From Sorex araneus (lineage: Eukaryota > Chordata > Mammalia > Eulipotyphla > Soricidae): DNA of 64,000 bases. The notes under the pieces were generated by a model. That model made no database searches and was not told the origin of the DNA. It saw nothing but the letters and a program-made list of their open reading frames with translations. Within the stretch, counting starts at the first letter, position 1; each line of letters begins with the position of its first letter. Both the position numbers and the translations under genes were made by a program. Location of the stretch: assembly GCF_027595985.1 (NCBI RefSeq), contig NC_073302.1, positions 170,488,034-170,552,033 of the forward strand, in the 5' to 3' direction. Below, in pieces: positions 47,402-59,775 of the stretch.

Positions 47402-48805
47402 GGACCCAGAAAGATACAGTGAGTAAGGTACTTGATTTGTATATGGCTGACTAGGTTCAATATCTGGCACCCCATGTGGTCCCCAAAGTCCCACAAGAGA
47501 GATCCTGTAGGATAACATAGCCTCAGGTAGTTTAGGTTTATTGGGTTACTCCCATCACTGTGCTCCCTTTCCTCAATGTTTATTTGTAACTTCTTTCTTT
47601 GTGCTCTGCTGACTTGTAAATATTATTTTTCTCTTCTCCTTGAGTCCTTTACATAGTTTATTCACAGCAATGTCCTTTTGTATGGGCACAAGAAGATAGT
47701 AGTAAATGCTATGCTTTTGTAACTTGGGAGTCATTTGACTCTATAAGTTATTTTCCTCCTGGGCATCTGTTCTCTAGACCTAAGGCTCAGCTGCCTTTAC
47801 TTCCTAACAACCCCAAAGGCAGGGTCCTGACAAGGGATGGGATGGACCCAGGGCAAGTGGTGAGTTATGTGCTACCCTGGCATCGAGATGGGCCTGGCCA
47901 AAGAGCCTAATGCTTAACTATAAGTTAGAGTTGGTCGTGGACAGATGTTGTCATGATCCAAAAAGGAATAACTAGATTCAGACCCTACTAGGGTTAGGAA
48001 CGATTAATCTGGCCTGAGCGCTGTAGTCTGAGTCTGTGGCAAGATGTTTCCAGGAGAGCTGCCCTACAAGCTTCAATGTATCTCTTACAGTGTCCATACA
48101 AAAATAATTCGTATTAAGATATTGAGTTTTTGGACTAAGGAAATGAGAAAAACACCTTGAGAGGTACTTTGCCTGCGGCAGTCAGAAAGGGCTTTGGAAT
48201 ATCTGTAGGTGGTGTTTCCTTTGAACCTGGTGGGCCCTCAGGAAGAGCTTTCTTACCTTGATTTTGCTACCAGACTGTGTGTAGCCCAGAGAACAAGCTG
48301 GAGAGAGACAAGTAATGGGGAGAGACTAGGGAAGGAAAGGAGCAGAATCAAGAGAGCTGGGATCTCAGAATGAGGAGCTAGGAAGGAAGAGTGCTGGGGG
48401 AGAGAGATGAAAGAAGCTATCAGAGTCAGAATCCAGAGGTCAGAGTCGGAAGCAGAATCCAGAGAGATGAGAGAGAGCCCAGGCTGCTCGGAGTGTGGAG
48501 AGATGAGCGGGAGAGACAGGAGGAGAGGGGAATGAGGGGCAGTGTGAGACTAGAATGCGGAGCTCAGAGACTGGAACAGGTGTGTAGAGAGAATGGAAGA
48601 AACGGGAACTGATCAATCAACCGGCTTGGCCCTCATTTCCTCTTCCATCTGCCCCATGACCTGGGCCGCCCTGGTTGGGCGAATGGCCCTGGACCGACCC
48701 CCTGAACCCATCCCCCTGCCCCCCCCACAGATATTTTCTACAAGATCCCTGAGTGCAAGCCAGGAGATCCTTCCAGGTGTGGCTCCAAAACCCAAAATAG
48801 AAAAT
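47402..48805 (+). mobile_element. A-tailed SINE split by a solo LTR
   Basis: The left part 47402-47505 ends agatcc. The right part restarts at 48743 agatccctgagtgcaagccaggag and ends in ccaaaacccaaaatag. Removing the LTR restores the normal SINE order. Confidence 0.85.
47506..48742 (+). mobile_element. solo LTR of an endogenous retrovirus
   Basis: 1237 bp with perfect 5-bp inverted termini (TGTAG...CTACA) and a 6-bp TSD, agatcc (47500-47505, 48743-48748). No internal viral genes are present, so it is a recombined solo LTR. A 6-bp TSD is typical of class II (ERVK-like) elements, but the family is not identified and the orientation is assumed. A purine-rich stretch lies at 48290-48600. Confidence 0.82.
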
Positions 48806-48811
48806 AAAATT

Positions 48812-48970
48812 ATAAGGGCTAGAGAGGTAATAAAGAAATGAAGGCATGTGACCAACCCCTGTTGCATCTCTCATACTGTATATGGTCCCCCACCCACTGC
48901 TGGGAGTGATCCCTTAGCACAGAGCCAAGAGTGAGCCCTGAGTACTGCTGGGTATGGTACCAAAACAAAC
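48812..48970 (+). mobile_element. old A-tailed SINE
   Basis: agggctagagaggtaataaag head; tatggtcccccacccactgctgggagtgatccc. Confidence 0.77.
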
Positions 48971-49351
48971 AAAAACCCTTATGTCCACGTCAGTGGATGC
49001 AAAGAAGTCTTTTGACAAGATTCAACACACATTTATGACAAAAAAAAAAAACTCAACAAAGTGGGAAAGAAGAACTTGCCACAATATAATAAAGGCCCTA
49101 TGTAATAAACTCAAAGTTGACATCATACAGTCAATAAGGAAAATCTCAAAAGCCTTGTTGATGATCAGACACAAGACAAAAATGTACATTATCAATTATG
49201 TGACATAATATTGAAAAACTTAGCCACAGCAACCAGGCAAGGAAAATAAATTGCAAGAATACAAATTTGAAAAGAAGTAGAACAATCACTATCTGTAAAT
49301 GACAGTATCATACATAGAAAATACAAAGAAACGATGGAAATTTCTACATAG

Positions 49352-49485
49352 GTCAAAAAGATAGTACAGGGGTTAAGGTACATGCTGACCTACTTCGATT
49401 CTAGCACTGTATGGTTCCCTGAGCATCCCCGGGCCCAGCCCTGGAGTCTCCTAGCATTACCAGATGTGGCCCTGGTCATGACCTT
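49352..49485 (+). mobile_element. old SINE
   Basis: aaagatagtacaggggttaagg and ggttccctgagcatcc. The following 49490-49640 stretch is unassigned. Confidence 0.65.
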
Positions 49486-49651
49486 CCCCTCACCATCACC
49501 AGGTTGGCCCAGATAATTGCTGGCACCACAGCCCAGACAAAGTTACTTCCTCTGGTACTGGCATTGAAATGCTGGTTCAGTTGACGAAGAATCACAAAGA
49601 GGAGTCCCAATCACCAATGCAGCGGTTGGGAGTGACAAAAACTTTTAGAAA

Positions 49652-49853
49652 TTATCACTGTATCACTGTCACCATCATCCTGTTGCTCATCGATTTGCTT
49701 GAGCGGGCACCAGTAGCGTCTCCACTGTGAGACTTGTTGTTACTGTTTCTGGCATATTGAATACGCCACGGGTAGCTTGCCAGGCTCTGCCGTGCAGGCG
49801 AGATACTCTCGGTAGTTGCCGGGCTCTCTGAGAGGGGTGGAAGAATCGAATTC
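49652..49853 (-). mobile_element. composite SINE, head lost
   Basis: Ends at gaatcgaattcggg. Everything upstream of box B is missing. The left end has cactgtatcactgtcacc repeats. It lies inside the old L1 of 45.9-51.3 kb. Confidence 0.82.
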
Positions 49854-50084
49854 GGGGTTTAGAAGTGATAAATCTATAAAATAAGTACAAAAATCCACAA
49901 AGATCTGTTGCATTTCTTATATACACACAATGAAGTAAAACAAAATGAAAACAATTTTTTCATTTATAACTACATTAAAAGTAAACAAGAACAGAAAGCT
50001 AAATACATAGGAACCAACTTAGTAAAGTAGGTCAAAGAGTCATACATGAAAATCTGGAAGCCACTATTAAAAGGAATAGAAGAT

Positions 50085-50160
50085 GGGATGCGGCTTGGTG
50101 GTAAATTGCCTTCCTTGCATGCATAAAGTCTTAGATTTAATTAATTCCTAGTACCACAAA
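50085..50160 (+). mobile_element. worn tRNA-like SINE
   Basis: gatgcggcttggtggtaaattgcc plus an A-rich end; single module. Confidence 0.55.
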
Positions 50161-50202
50161 AAATTCAAAAAATAATAAAAGAACATTAAAAATTGGAACA
50201 TT

Positions 50203-50381
50203 GGGGCTGGAGCAATAGCACAGCAGGGAGGGCGTTTGTCTTGCACTCGGCCTACCCGGGTTCGATTCTCAGCATCCTATATGGTCCCCCCGAGCACCGC
50301 CAGGAGTAATTACTGAGTGCATGAGCCAGGAGTCACTCCTGTGCATTGCAGGGTGTGACCCAAAAAGCAAAAAAAAAAAAA
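50203..50381 (+). mobile_element. A-tailed SINE
   Basis: TSD aaaaattggaacatt (50188-50202, 50382-50396). A-tail of about 17 before the TSD. Confidence 0.94.
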
Positions 50382-51567
50382 AAAAATTGGAACATTATAG
50401 AACTGAAACCCAATCACAAACTTGTAACTGTGCATCTCACTATGATTCAGTAATAATAATAATAAAAGAAATTGAAACTACAAAAAAATTAAAAAATATC
50501 CCCATGCTAATGAATCAGAAGTAATAACACTGTTAAAACAACCACCCCTACCCAAAACAATATTCATATTCAATGCAATCCCGATCAAATTCCTATGACA
50601 TCTTTCAAGGACATAAAACAAATACTACAAACATTTGTATAGAAACATGAAGATTCTAAAATAGTCAAAGCATTGCTGAGAAAAGCAAAACATATCAGAT
50701 GCACTGAATTCTGTCTGTATTTTACTTCACTTTTAAATTTGAACATTAATACATGTAAGTAATCATTAAAATCTTTTGGATGAAGCAGAGGCTGCAACAG
50801 CTGCCCTCTTGGGCATAGATCCCCATGCTGGACCTGTGGCATACAATTTTTATGGTCACTTTGTTAGACAGACCTGGGTGCTATTTTAATTCCTTGTCTT
50901 TAAACGGGAGTATAAAGTTTTAGTATTCAAAATAATGTTGTGCTGGAGTAAAGGCAGACTATCAGACCAATGGAACAGGATTAAGAGCCCAGAATAAAGC
51001 CATCAAATATAAGAAGTTGATATAATAATAAAGAAGATGCATGAAGTGAGGGCAGAAAGCCTTGTCAACAGTGTGGGAAAAACTGGTTAGTCATGTGTGC
51101 AAAAAGAATGGAAGTGGCGGGGGGAAGGAAAATGGAATTGGACTCCTACCCTACAGCATTGAGAAAACAATCCATATAGTACATCAAGCAAAAACATAGG
51201 CAAAGCTCTCCTTAATATATATGTCAGAGATATCCTCACTGATGTGACTCTATTGTCAAAGAAAGTAAGAACCAAAAACCAAAACAAAACATAAGGGACT
51301 GAGTTTACAAAGGGGGACCTTGGGAGTGGGAGGGAAGAGTATAAACTCGAGGACTTTGGACAGGGTGGAGGGACCTTGGCACTTCAGTGGTAGATGCATT
51401 GTAGTTAACATTGCATTTGAAGATATAAATGTGACTGCACTGGAAACCATGCTACCCTCTCCCCAGTTCTTAAAATCCACCTTGGATTTTCACTGGAATT
51501 AGAGTGGATTTATACATTTAGACTATATAATAAATCTTGCTATCAAAGGAAAATTTAAAAAGTGTCT

Positions 51568-51900
51568 TGGAGCCAGAGTGATAGTATAGTGGGTAGGACA
51601 TTTGCCTTATACGTGGTCTACTTGGGTTCAACCTCTGGCATCTCCTATGTTCCTCTGAGCACTCAGTGATTCCTGAGGAGCCCCTGAGCACTGCCGGGTG
51701 TGGCCCAAAACCTTAAAAAGAAATAGGAGCATCTTTCTTCCTTACTTTATTTATTTGGCGTTTTGGGTCACACCCGGCATTGCACAAAGGTTACTCCTGG
51801 CTCTGCACTCAGGAATTACGCATGGTCATGTTCAGGGGACCATATAGGATGGTCATGTGCAAAACAAATCCCCTCCCCACTATACTATCACTCCAGCCCC
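51568..51900. mobile_element. two A-tailed SINEs (51568-51722 plus, 51744-51900 minus)
   Basis: They face each other tail to tail, forming an imperfect inverted pair. The minus copy lacks about 30 bp near box B. Confidence 0.85.
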
Positions 51901-52399
51901 CTTCCTTACTTTTACATAAGGATAGCTAGCCTCATGATGGACACATAGAAGGTACAAAAACAATTAAAGAATAAATATGAGTTGCTAAAAGTATTGTAGG
52001 AGATTACTATTACCACAGTACTAGAAATATTCTGACAGAGGGTTCGTAAGGTCAAAAGTACTTTCAAAATAAGAAATTCTATGTCGTTTGATTAAATTAA
52101 CATTTGTAGAAAGACCAGTAATGATGATGGCCTATTGCAAATAACACTAGTATTTTTATTTAAAAAATACTATTTTTATAAAAGCAGGGTTGCTTTTCTC
52201 TCTCTAAAGTCTCTATGGAGATTTGTTTCTTCCATTTTCAGTTTTCAAGTTTGTGCTCATGGTTCATTGACCATTTGTTGGGGATGTGAGTTGAGTCCTT
52301 TTTACACTGTATCATACTGAATTCCTATTCTACTAGCCTACTTATACTTCTGAGAACCATTGTGATCATACTGGTTAATCCCAGTTCAATTTATATTTC

Positions 52400-53515
52400 T
52401 TTAATTTTTATTTTTATTGCCATGTCACTACATCATAATTTATAAGTTTCAGTTCTGTATCTTTAAAAACCAACATTGCATATGCTCACTTACTTCACAA
52501 CAAAAGTATAATTCAATTCTTTCCTTCATGATTTAATTGTCTCCTTTATTTATTTATCTACCGTGGCAAAATAACAGTGCTTGTCTTTCTCCTCTGGCTT
52601 ATTCACTAAGCATAATAGATTGTAGGTTCACTTTTGTTGATACAAATGGCAGAATTTATTTTTCATATTTATATTTAGAAAAATGATATCCTACTGTATA
52701 TATCTATCACACCTTCTTTATCCAATTCACATATGGATGAAAATTCTTCACACTGAGGTTTGCTAGGGAAAACAAAACAAAAAAATAAAAATGAAAAACT
52801 TATAAAGATATTCCCATCAAAATTCCAGCAGATTTCTCAACAGAAACTCTATAGGTTAGGAAAAAATCAAATGATATATTCAAAATACTCAAAGATTAAT
52901 ACTGCCAGGCAATATTTTATCCTACAAGGCTCTCTTTCACATATGAAGGAGAAGTAAAGGCCTTTGCAAATAAATGGGAAAGGTGTTTACCAACCCTACT
53001 TTTATTCTTTTATATGTTTATAGGCCACAGATTCTCCTTTAAATTAAAAAATGTTTTCCTTTCCTCCACTTATTACTTATATATTTATAAAATTTATCTA
53101 TTTTATATCAATTTTAAATGTATTAGGATACTCATACTATTAATATTTTAATTCATATACCTAGAAAAAAAGCAGTCTTTGAAAAAATATTCCTCAGCTT
53201 AGCTAATAGACTGTAGGTTCACTTTTGTTGATTTATAAATTTTTTTGAATTTCAGTTTAACTTTACTACATGTATGTAGGTGTTGCCACTGCCAAAATAA
53301 TAAATGATAACTCATATGTGGGATATAGAAATATAGTAGGGGAATAAATGGTCCACGGCATCCAAATTGAAGATTTTGTCTAGAAAATTCTGAGCTTATC
53401 TGGGAAGACTGGGGGCAGGGGTAGGTGGGAGGGGTCCTTGTACATTGGTGGAGGGAAGAGAGCACTCTGGTAGTGGGTAGGGGGTTTGGAATAATGTATG
53501 CATGGCTACATTATT
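52400..53515. mobile_element. old L1 pieces (52400-52775 minus, 53255-53515 plus)
   Basis: The minus part has ttattcactaagcataatagattgtaggttcac and tatccaattcacatatggatg, typical of the ORF2 end read backward. The plus part has ataactcatatgtgggatatagaaat and a G-rich 3' UTR. Confidence 0.68.
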
Positions 53516-53542
53516 CATCATTACATGGCTACATCATTACAT

Positions 53543-53664
53543 CATTAACTCCTGGCTCTGTGTGCAGGAATCATTTCTTGCTTCTTAAGGAACCTCTTGG
53601 GTACCAGGGATTGGGTCTGCCAGGTGCAACCCTACTCACTGTAGTATCATCACTCCAGCCCTGA
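53543..53664 (-). mobile_element. SINE, 3' truncated
   Basis: Head atcactccagccct at 53664. It starts at taactcctggctctgtg without a T-run. Confidence 0.78.
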
Positions 53665-54069
53665 GGCACTGAGTTTTATTATGATATCAAAGTAAAAATA
53701 ATTATAATTTTAAAAATTCATCTTTTGAATAATTATACACATTCTCAAAATAGTAACATTATCTGTCTGAGGAAAAATAAGTATAATTTACTAATGATAA
53801 AATGTGAACTTTCAAAGCAAAGATGAAAATTTTGGAAAATTTATTCTCCGATGGACAGTATCAGGACATTTTAAGATTTTTTTTTTTTCTGGTGAGATGA
53901 GAAAATGGGATTTTTAGATACTGTAAAATAAAATGTATTAACATTTAGATCAGCATAGCGCAATGATTTTTAGTTGTAACAAAAGAATGTGTTCATAAAA
54001 GACTCATTCATAGTGCAAGATAGGCCAAGAGATTTTAAAATGAGAGGGTACAAAAAGATATTTCATTTT

Positions 54070-54180
54070 ATTTTATTTTTTTACTTAGTTACCATGAATT
54101 ACAAAACTATTCATGATTAGGTTTCAGGCATACAGTGTTGTAACACCAATCTCTTCACCAGAGGCCACTCCAAAAAGATC
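54070..54180 (-). mobile_element. L1 3' end fragment
   Basis: tacagtgttgtaacaccaatctcttcaccag matches the complement of the L1 3' end. Confidence 0.6.
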
Positions 54181-54844
54181 GTTAGTATGGTTTTAGGGTC
54201 AACACTATGATTAAGCTTTAAGAAACTCCTACTCGCTGGTTTTTGGCGTGGGATCAAAGGAAAAGACCAATTATCTGAAAAGACCATTATTTTCTTGTAC
54301 ACCTACATATAATATTTAGGTTTGTTCACTCCAAACAAAAACAAATGTTGAAGCACAATTGACAACTAAGCTCTCTTCTAAAAGCCAAACATTAAGGAGA
54401 GTCACAAAAATATAAAACACTATTCTTTCAATAACATTTCTTGTTTAGAAAGTATTTTAATGTAATTTATGTTAACATATAATGGCTTTATTATTGAATG
54501 AATTTATTTTTGCTCAATTTAAATTTATATTAGAAAAAATATTAATAGCATAAAAACTACTTTAAGTCAGTAAAAATTTTTGAGTATAAGATTCTAAACC
54601 AAACATTTGAGAATTGCAGCAAAGACTGAGAAAGCCTTCAGGGCACAGAGGAAATCATCCCTTTTGCTTCTTTAAGAGACTGGTAAGTGACGGAACAACA
54701 TGAGGCCAATTGACAGAGATAATGTGAAAAAATAGTTTATTAACAATATGTATATCTTCTGTATTCATGGAAGAGACCCAACAAAGTGGAGTATCTCATA
54801 TAGTTTCAGACATTAACTTAAAATTTTTAACTAACAGACATCAC

Positions 54845-55317
54845 ATATAGCACCCAAGCCAACCCCACCAGGAGTGATCCCTGACCACAGAGGTGGGAGT
54901 AAGCCTGAGCATAGAAGTCATCTTGTTTCCAAAACCAAGCAAGCAAGCAAGCAACCAACCAATCAACAACAAAGCCAAGTTCAATCCGGCATCCCATATG
55001 GTGTCCCCAAGCATGGTCAGGAGTGATACCTGAGCAAAGAGCCAGGAGAATGCCCTGAGTTCCATAGCTGGGTGTGACTCAAAAACTTTAAAAAGAAACA
55101 AAAAATATTTAGGGGTGGAGGGGGGGAAGGGGGGAAGTTGACCCTTACGAAGAGTTTACATGTTAAATTATCTGATTGTTTGGGGCTCCACTTGGCAGAG
55201 CCCAGGCATCATTTTTGGTGGTGCTCAAGACCATGAGGTGAGTGGAGCTGGGATTGAATGTAGGCTTCCAACATGCAAAGCACACACACTAGCCCTCTGA
55301 ATGATCTAGCAGGCCAA
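54845..55317. mobile_element. three SINE fragments (54845-54945 plus, 54975-55090 plus, 55175-55317 minus)
   Basis: The first two are second-half fragments, with an aagc/aacc repeat between them. The third is an old minus copy. Confidence 0.68.
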
Positions 55318-55799
55318 CAAGTAAATACTTAGTCAAAGGCAATCTCTGTTCTGTCTTCCAGGCCTCTTCTGATGAAATTAGCCTTTAGCCAAACGCGTAT
55401 TTTGAGGAGGCAGATATTTTTGCTCTTCTAAAAAGCTCAGGCACAAAAGGACCAAACAAAAGAATGAGCACAGGCTGACTCAAGTATTCCTGAGTAAAGA
55501 AGGCAACAGAGAAATAGAGCCCCAAGGCCTCCTTTTACAAAAGCCTCATTCCCAAAAAATAAAGACCAATGGCCCCATTCCAAAACTCTTTCCCATTTCA
55601 AATTCAAACAGGGGCCCGAGCTCACCACTTTGACCTAATAGGACAACCGAGAAGCTTGATTACCTATAAGAATTTTCTGGGCAAGTATAGAGGCAGATCA
55701 ACTTAAAATGATAGATTTAGGCTGGTTTCCCAATCATGCAAAAGGAAAGGTGAACTAGAGAGGTAATTTAACTCAGGACTTTCTACCTTTTTAAAATAT

Positions 55800-56251
55800 T
55801 GTTTGGTTTGGTCTGGTTTGGTTTGGGGGCCACACTCAGTGGTACTCAGGCGTTAGTCCTGGCTTTGCAACTCAGGAATCACTTCTGGTGGCTTTGGGGG
55901 ACCATAAAGGATAACACAGATAGAACCCGGGTCGGCCTCATGCAAGGCAAGGCCTTACCCATTGTACTATCACTCAGGGACCCAGGATTTTTTTCTTAAT
56001 GTCTTTCTTGGGGATCTGACTCAACAGGGTAAAGAAACATGCTTTGGGTTCAATCTCCAGCACCACTTGGAGAATGAAATTGTTGTTGTTGTTGTTGTTT
56101 GAACACCTAGCAGTGCTCAGTGCTTACTCCTGGCTCTGCACTCAGGGATCACTCCGGACAGTGCTCAGGAGATCACATGATGCCAGGGATCAAACCCCAA
56201 TTGGCCGCATGCAAGGCAAACACCCTACCCTCAATACTATTGCTCCTCCCT
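55800..56251 (-). mobile_element. two A-tailed SINEs (55800-55983, 56081-56251)
   Basis: The tails are altered to (GGTTT)n and (GTT)n repeats respectively. Confidence 0.84.
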
Positions 56252-56430
56252 GAGAATGAACATTTTTTTAATTGTAAAGGAATACATTATCATGTAGTTA
56301 AACACAAGCTTGCATTTTAAAAATAAATAGTACTTGATGAGCTAAAGGCTATAAAAGCAAGTAAGGATGGGTAAAGATATCATCATCACAATAATGGAAA
56401 ATATTCATGGTATTTTAAAAATGAAGACAT

Positions 56431-56604
56431 TAGAGGTCTGAAATAGTACAGCCGGTCAGCACTTGCCTTGCATATGGCTAACCTGGGTTCAATTCCCAGT
56501 ATCCCATATGACCCTTGTAGCACCACCATCAGTGATTCCTGAGCATAGAGCTAGGAATAACCCTGAGGGTTGCCAGGTGTGGACAAAAACAAGAAAAAAA
56601 AAAT
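56431..56604 (+). mobile_element. A-tailed SINE
   Basis: Complete; box B ggttcaattcc; tail caaaaacaagaaaaaaaaaa. Confidence 0.86.
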
Positions 56605-57099
56605 GGAGGACATTATTAAGATGCTCCTCAAAATAAAATACGTAAACTCCAAACTCATGTATTAGCTATGTTCTCCAAACGAGAAAATGTGCAATAAATT
56701 CAGTTGAGGCAGCTAGAAACAGTTGCAGTTCTATTTTCAGTAAATCCCAGCAAACAAATAATAAAAGGGACAGAAAAGGTTGATCATATTATCAACTAGA
56801 AAACAGAGTAATTGTGTGTCCTAAAAACATTAAGTCTTTTCCTGGAGTACAAAAACAAGAATCCTACATTTGGTTCTTTAAGTACAGTGTAGCTTCTGGT
56901 TCAAGTCACAGGTCTCCTGATGTAGCTGGGCAAGTTAAAGCACCTTTGAGTCCTTCTTTCCTCATGTAACATGTTATTTTAAATACGTAATTTTCAAAAT
57001 GAACTAAAATTTATGTCATGTCCAAATCTCTAGTTAACACATATTTGGAAAAAAATCAAAATATATAATTGTTTATTAAAAACAAACTGAAATTTCTGG

Positions 57100-57924
57100 C
57101 AGGGGCACACAGGGTGGTAGGTTACTCTTGCCCAGGGGTCAAGTTCTACAGTGTTCACTAGCCATTCCCTACAGTGCACAAAGAAGTGTCAAGAGACTGA
57201 ACTGGAACTTTTGCATGCAAAACACAAGCTCCAGCCTGTTAACAATCCCTGGTCCCAATGTTATCTTTAGCCTTTTGACCATAAGCATATCTTTGGTTAA
57301 AAGGGAAATGGATTTTAAGTTTCAGTTAATATTCAAACTATGGATACTATCATCAGTTAACTATTTATATTGGTTCAATGTTTTGACTAACTGAATTTAG
57401 AAATTCATACCTCTATATAGATCTCTATTTAAATAGATCACTCCAAAAGTCTGTCTCCAATAATCAGTATCTCCAATATTAGCACTTGAGGTTGGGAAGC
57501 ATTATTTTCTTCTCACTGAAGCTTTTAAATCTAAATAAGTTGATTTCTGCCTTTCTCTCCTGACCAGCTTCAGTTTACTTCATCACTCAAAAACTTCCCT
57601 TGGCCAATCATTGGCTGAGGTGAGTCAGAATTATCACTTTCAATGACCAAACCAGAGAGAAGAAACAGCCTAGCAGCAGTAAGCATTAGATTGCGAGAGG
57701 GAAAGATATTGAACAGTCTGGAAGCAAAGCAGCACAGTATGGTATGAAAACACTAGCAGGTGGAATCTTTTTGTTGTTTTGGGAGTGGTCAGGACTTACT
57801 CCAGACTCTGCGTTCAAGGATCACTCCTGATGGACTCAGAGGACTATCTGGGTGCTGGAGGTCGAACCCAGATCAGATGCCTGTAGGGCAAGTGCCCAAC
57901 CCACTGCCCTATCACTCTAGCCCC
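57100..57924 (-). mobile_element. two SINEs (57100-57256 old, 57766-57924)
   Basis: The first is highly diverged; the second keeps gaggtcgaacccagatc and ctatcactctagcccc. Confidence 0.72.
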
Positions 57925-58100
57925 AGGGGTAATCTGGTTTGTATTATTTTTTGATAGAGAAGCATACAGGAAAAATCAAAACAAAAAAGTATGATCTTGA
58001 AGGACCTAGAGGCATGTAGTTCAGAAGGGGAGACACGCCTGGGGCTGGTCTCACCGCCGGGAAAGGGTTCCATACTGTACACCTGGAGAATGCTAGAGCT

Positions 58101-58375
58101 TTGCCCAGTCTGTCACTTCAGCTGAGGAAACCTGCTCAGAGTTGCAGAAGTGGTTCCACAATATCACAGATGCCAGACGGGCCAGAAGCAATGGGGAAAA
58201 GCAAGAACAGGAGAAAGAGCTCATGGTTCCATTGCCCTGGAGAAACTGCTGCTATGAACAGTGCTCTCATAGCTGGTGCCCTCCAGAAAGAGTGCTCACA
58301 AACCAGCTCCCTGTGACTTCATCAATCCTCAAGGTGCTAAACAGTCCTAGGAGCCGTGCTTCTGGGCTGGTCTGA
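58101..58375 (+). other. ORF-rich block of unknown origin
   Basis: Two overlapping plus-strand frames are open here (58101-58316 and 58142-58375), unlike the surrounding AT-rich DNA. The second continues upstream without a stop to about 58100 and includes LQKWFHNITDARRA. I do not recognise it. It could be a processed-pseudogene fragment or an unknown repeat. No splice sites fit the minus-strand gene. Confidence 0.35.
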
Positions 58376-58596
58376 GCCCCAGAAACAGCAATAGTAGGGT
58401 TTAGGAGATGAATAGGGGGTGCTCATCCACCAGGAAAGAACTAAGCTTGGAAAATGGGGGTCAGTACACAGGTTCTTAACTTTTTTGTTAGTTCTTGTAA
58501 AAAATAGGTAGTTTCATGGCAAGGAAAAGAAATGCCAACTGGTTCTACCTTCTATCCCATCCCAGGTACTACAAGTCATTGCTTACAGTAGATCTT

Positions 58597-59222
58597 TTAT
58601 TTTGTTTTGTTTGGGGGCCACATCCGGAGGTGCTCAGGGTTTACTCCTAATTTTGCTCTCCTGAATCACTCCTGGCAAGCTCGGGGACCATATGAGATGC
58701 CAGGGATTGAACCATGTCAGTCATGTGCAAGGCAAGCACGCTGCCCATTGTACTATCTCTCCAGCTCCAACAGATCCTTTTTAAAGATAGTTGTCATTTA
58801 TTTTATTTGGGGATGAGGCTTCCCAAGTGATGCTCAGGTGGACTAGGATCACTCCGGGGAATACTTGATCTAACTGTGCAGGTCTGAAGTAATTAGCTGA
58901 GCAATGCGATGCAACCAGGGTCTGACGGTGCTGGACGTCTCTAGGCCTACACCAGGCTGCATGGTACTGCGGAATGGAACATGGGGTTTCTGCAGGCAAG
59001 ACAAGGACTCCATCTTCGAAGCACATAAAGCAAGTCCTTGAGTAATATTGTTTCAAACAACAATGTTTGGAGATAACATTGATGAGAGAAAGAAAATCAG
59101 TTGATGTTGAACAAACTGATTTGCTTTCATTACATTTTGACTTTGTTTTGTTTCTGGGCCATGCTCAGTGGTACACAGAGATTATGTGTTGAGATCAAAG
59201 TCAAGGTTTAGCAAGGTCCTTT
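58597..59222 (-). mobile_element. SINE (58597-58770) and two worn copies (58800-59040, 59139-59222)
   Basis: The first is clear. The second is recognised by tgatgctcaggtggactaggatcactcc. The third is a tail-side fragment only. Confidence 0.65.
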
Positions 59223-59328
59223 AAAACCACCAAATAAAGACTTACTGAAAACCCTAACATTTTTTACATTGCTTTCAGCTTGCTAATGTCTTCATATCTC
59301 ATTGTTCTGTTGTAAGGTACCACGTTGT

Positions 59329-59512
59329 CTTTTTTTTTTTTTTTGCTTTTTTTTGGGTAACACCCAACAATGCACAGGGGTCACTCCTGGCTCATGCACT
59401 CAAGAATTACTCTTGACGGTGCTCGGGGGACCGTACGGGATGCTGGGAATCGAAAATTGGGTGGGCTGAGTATGAGGAAAACGCCGTACCTAGTGTGCTA
59501 TCGCTCCAGCCC
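59329..59512 (-). mobile_element. A-tailed SINE
   Basis: Poly(T) run at the left. Imperfect TSD accacgttgtct / accacattgttt flanks it. Confidence 0.9.
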
Positions 59513-59723
59513 CACCACATTGTTTTTTATTGGTGAATGTGTGTATATGCAGGAGCAGGTAGGAACGCATTACATTTCAGGGTCAAAGGAGGAGGAACAT
59601 TACATTTCAAGGTCAAAGTAAGTACTGATTACTATGTGTACACACATTTATGTGCTAGTTCCAGTTTTAAAACAACACAATTACTCATCTGTGGATAATT
59701 AATTTGAAACAGGAATCATGATT

Positions 59724-59775
59724 TCAATCTTTCAGTAAATGTTTATTGAGCCCCTACTATATGCCAGGCACATGC
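59724..59775 (-). mobile_element. MIR-type 3' end
   Basis: agtaaatgtttattgagcccctactatatgccaggca. Confidence 0.65.

Larger units (their letters stand above)
45870..51290 (+). mobile_element. old LINE-1, co-linear remnants under later insertions
   Basis: Pieces at about 45870-46215, 46420-46745, 46940-47400, 48975-49350, 49855-50080, 50480-50720 and 50920-51290 follow L1 ORF2 order. The endonuclease-like part (tatatgcacctacataaagc) comes first, then the linker, then RT-like sequence (gatgcaaagaagtcttttgacaagattcaacac), then the region after the RT (aataatgttgtgctggagtaaaggcagactatcagaccaatgg). Frames are heavily broken. At least five SINEs, an LTR and a composite SINE have landed in it. Confidence 0.75.

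Noticed and set aside
55634-55671. 38-nt minus-strand exon candidate
   Set aside because: It has plausible splice sites, but its only open frame does not fit the phase-1 junction between the 61.4 and 34.5 kb exons.
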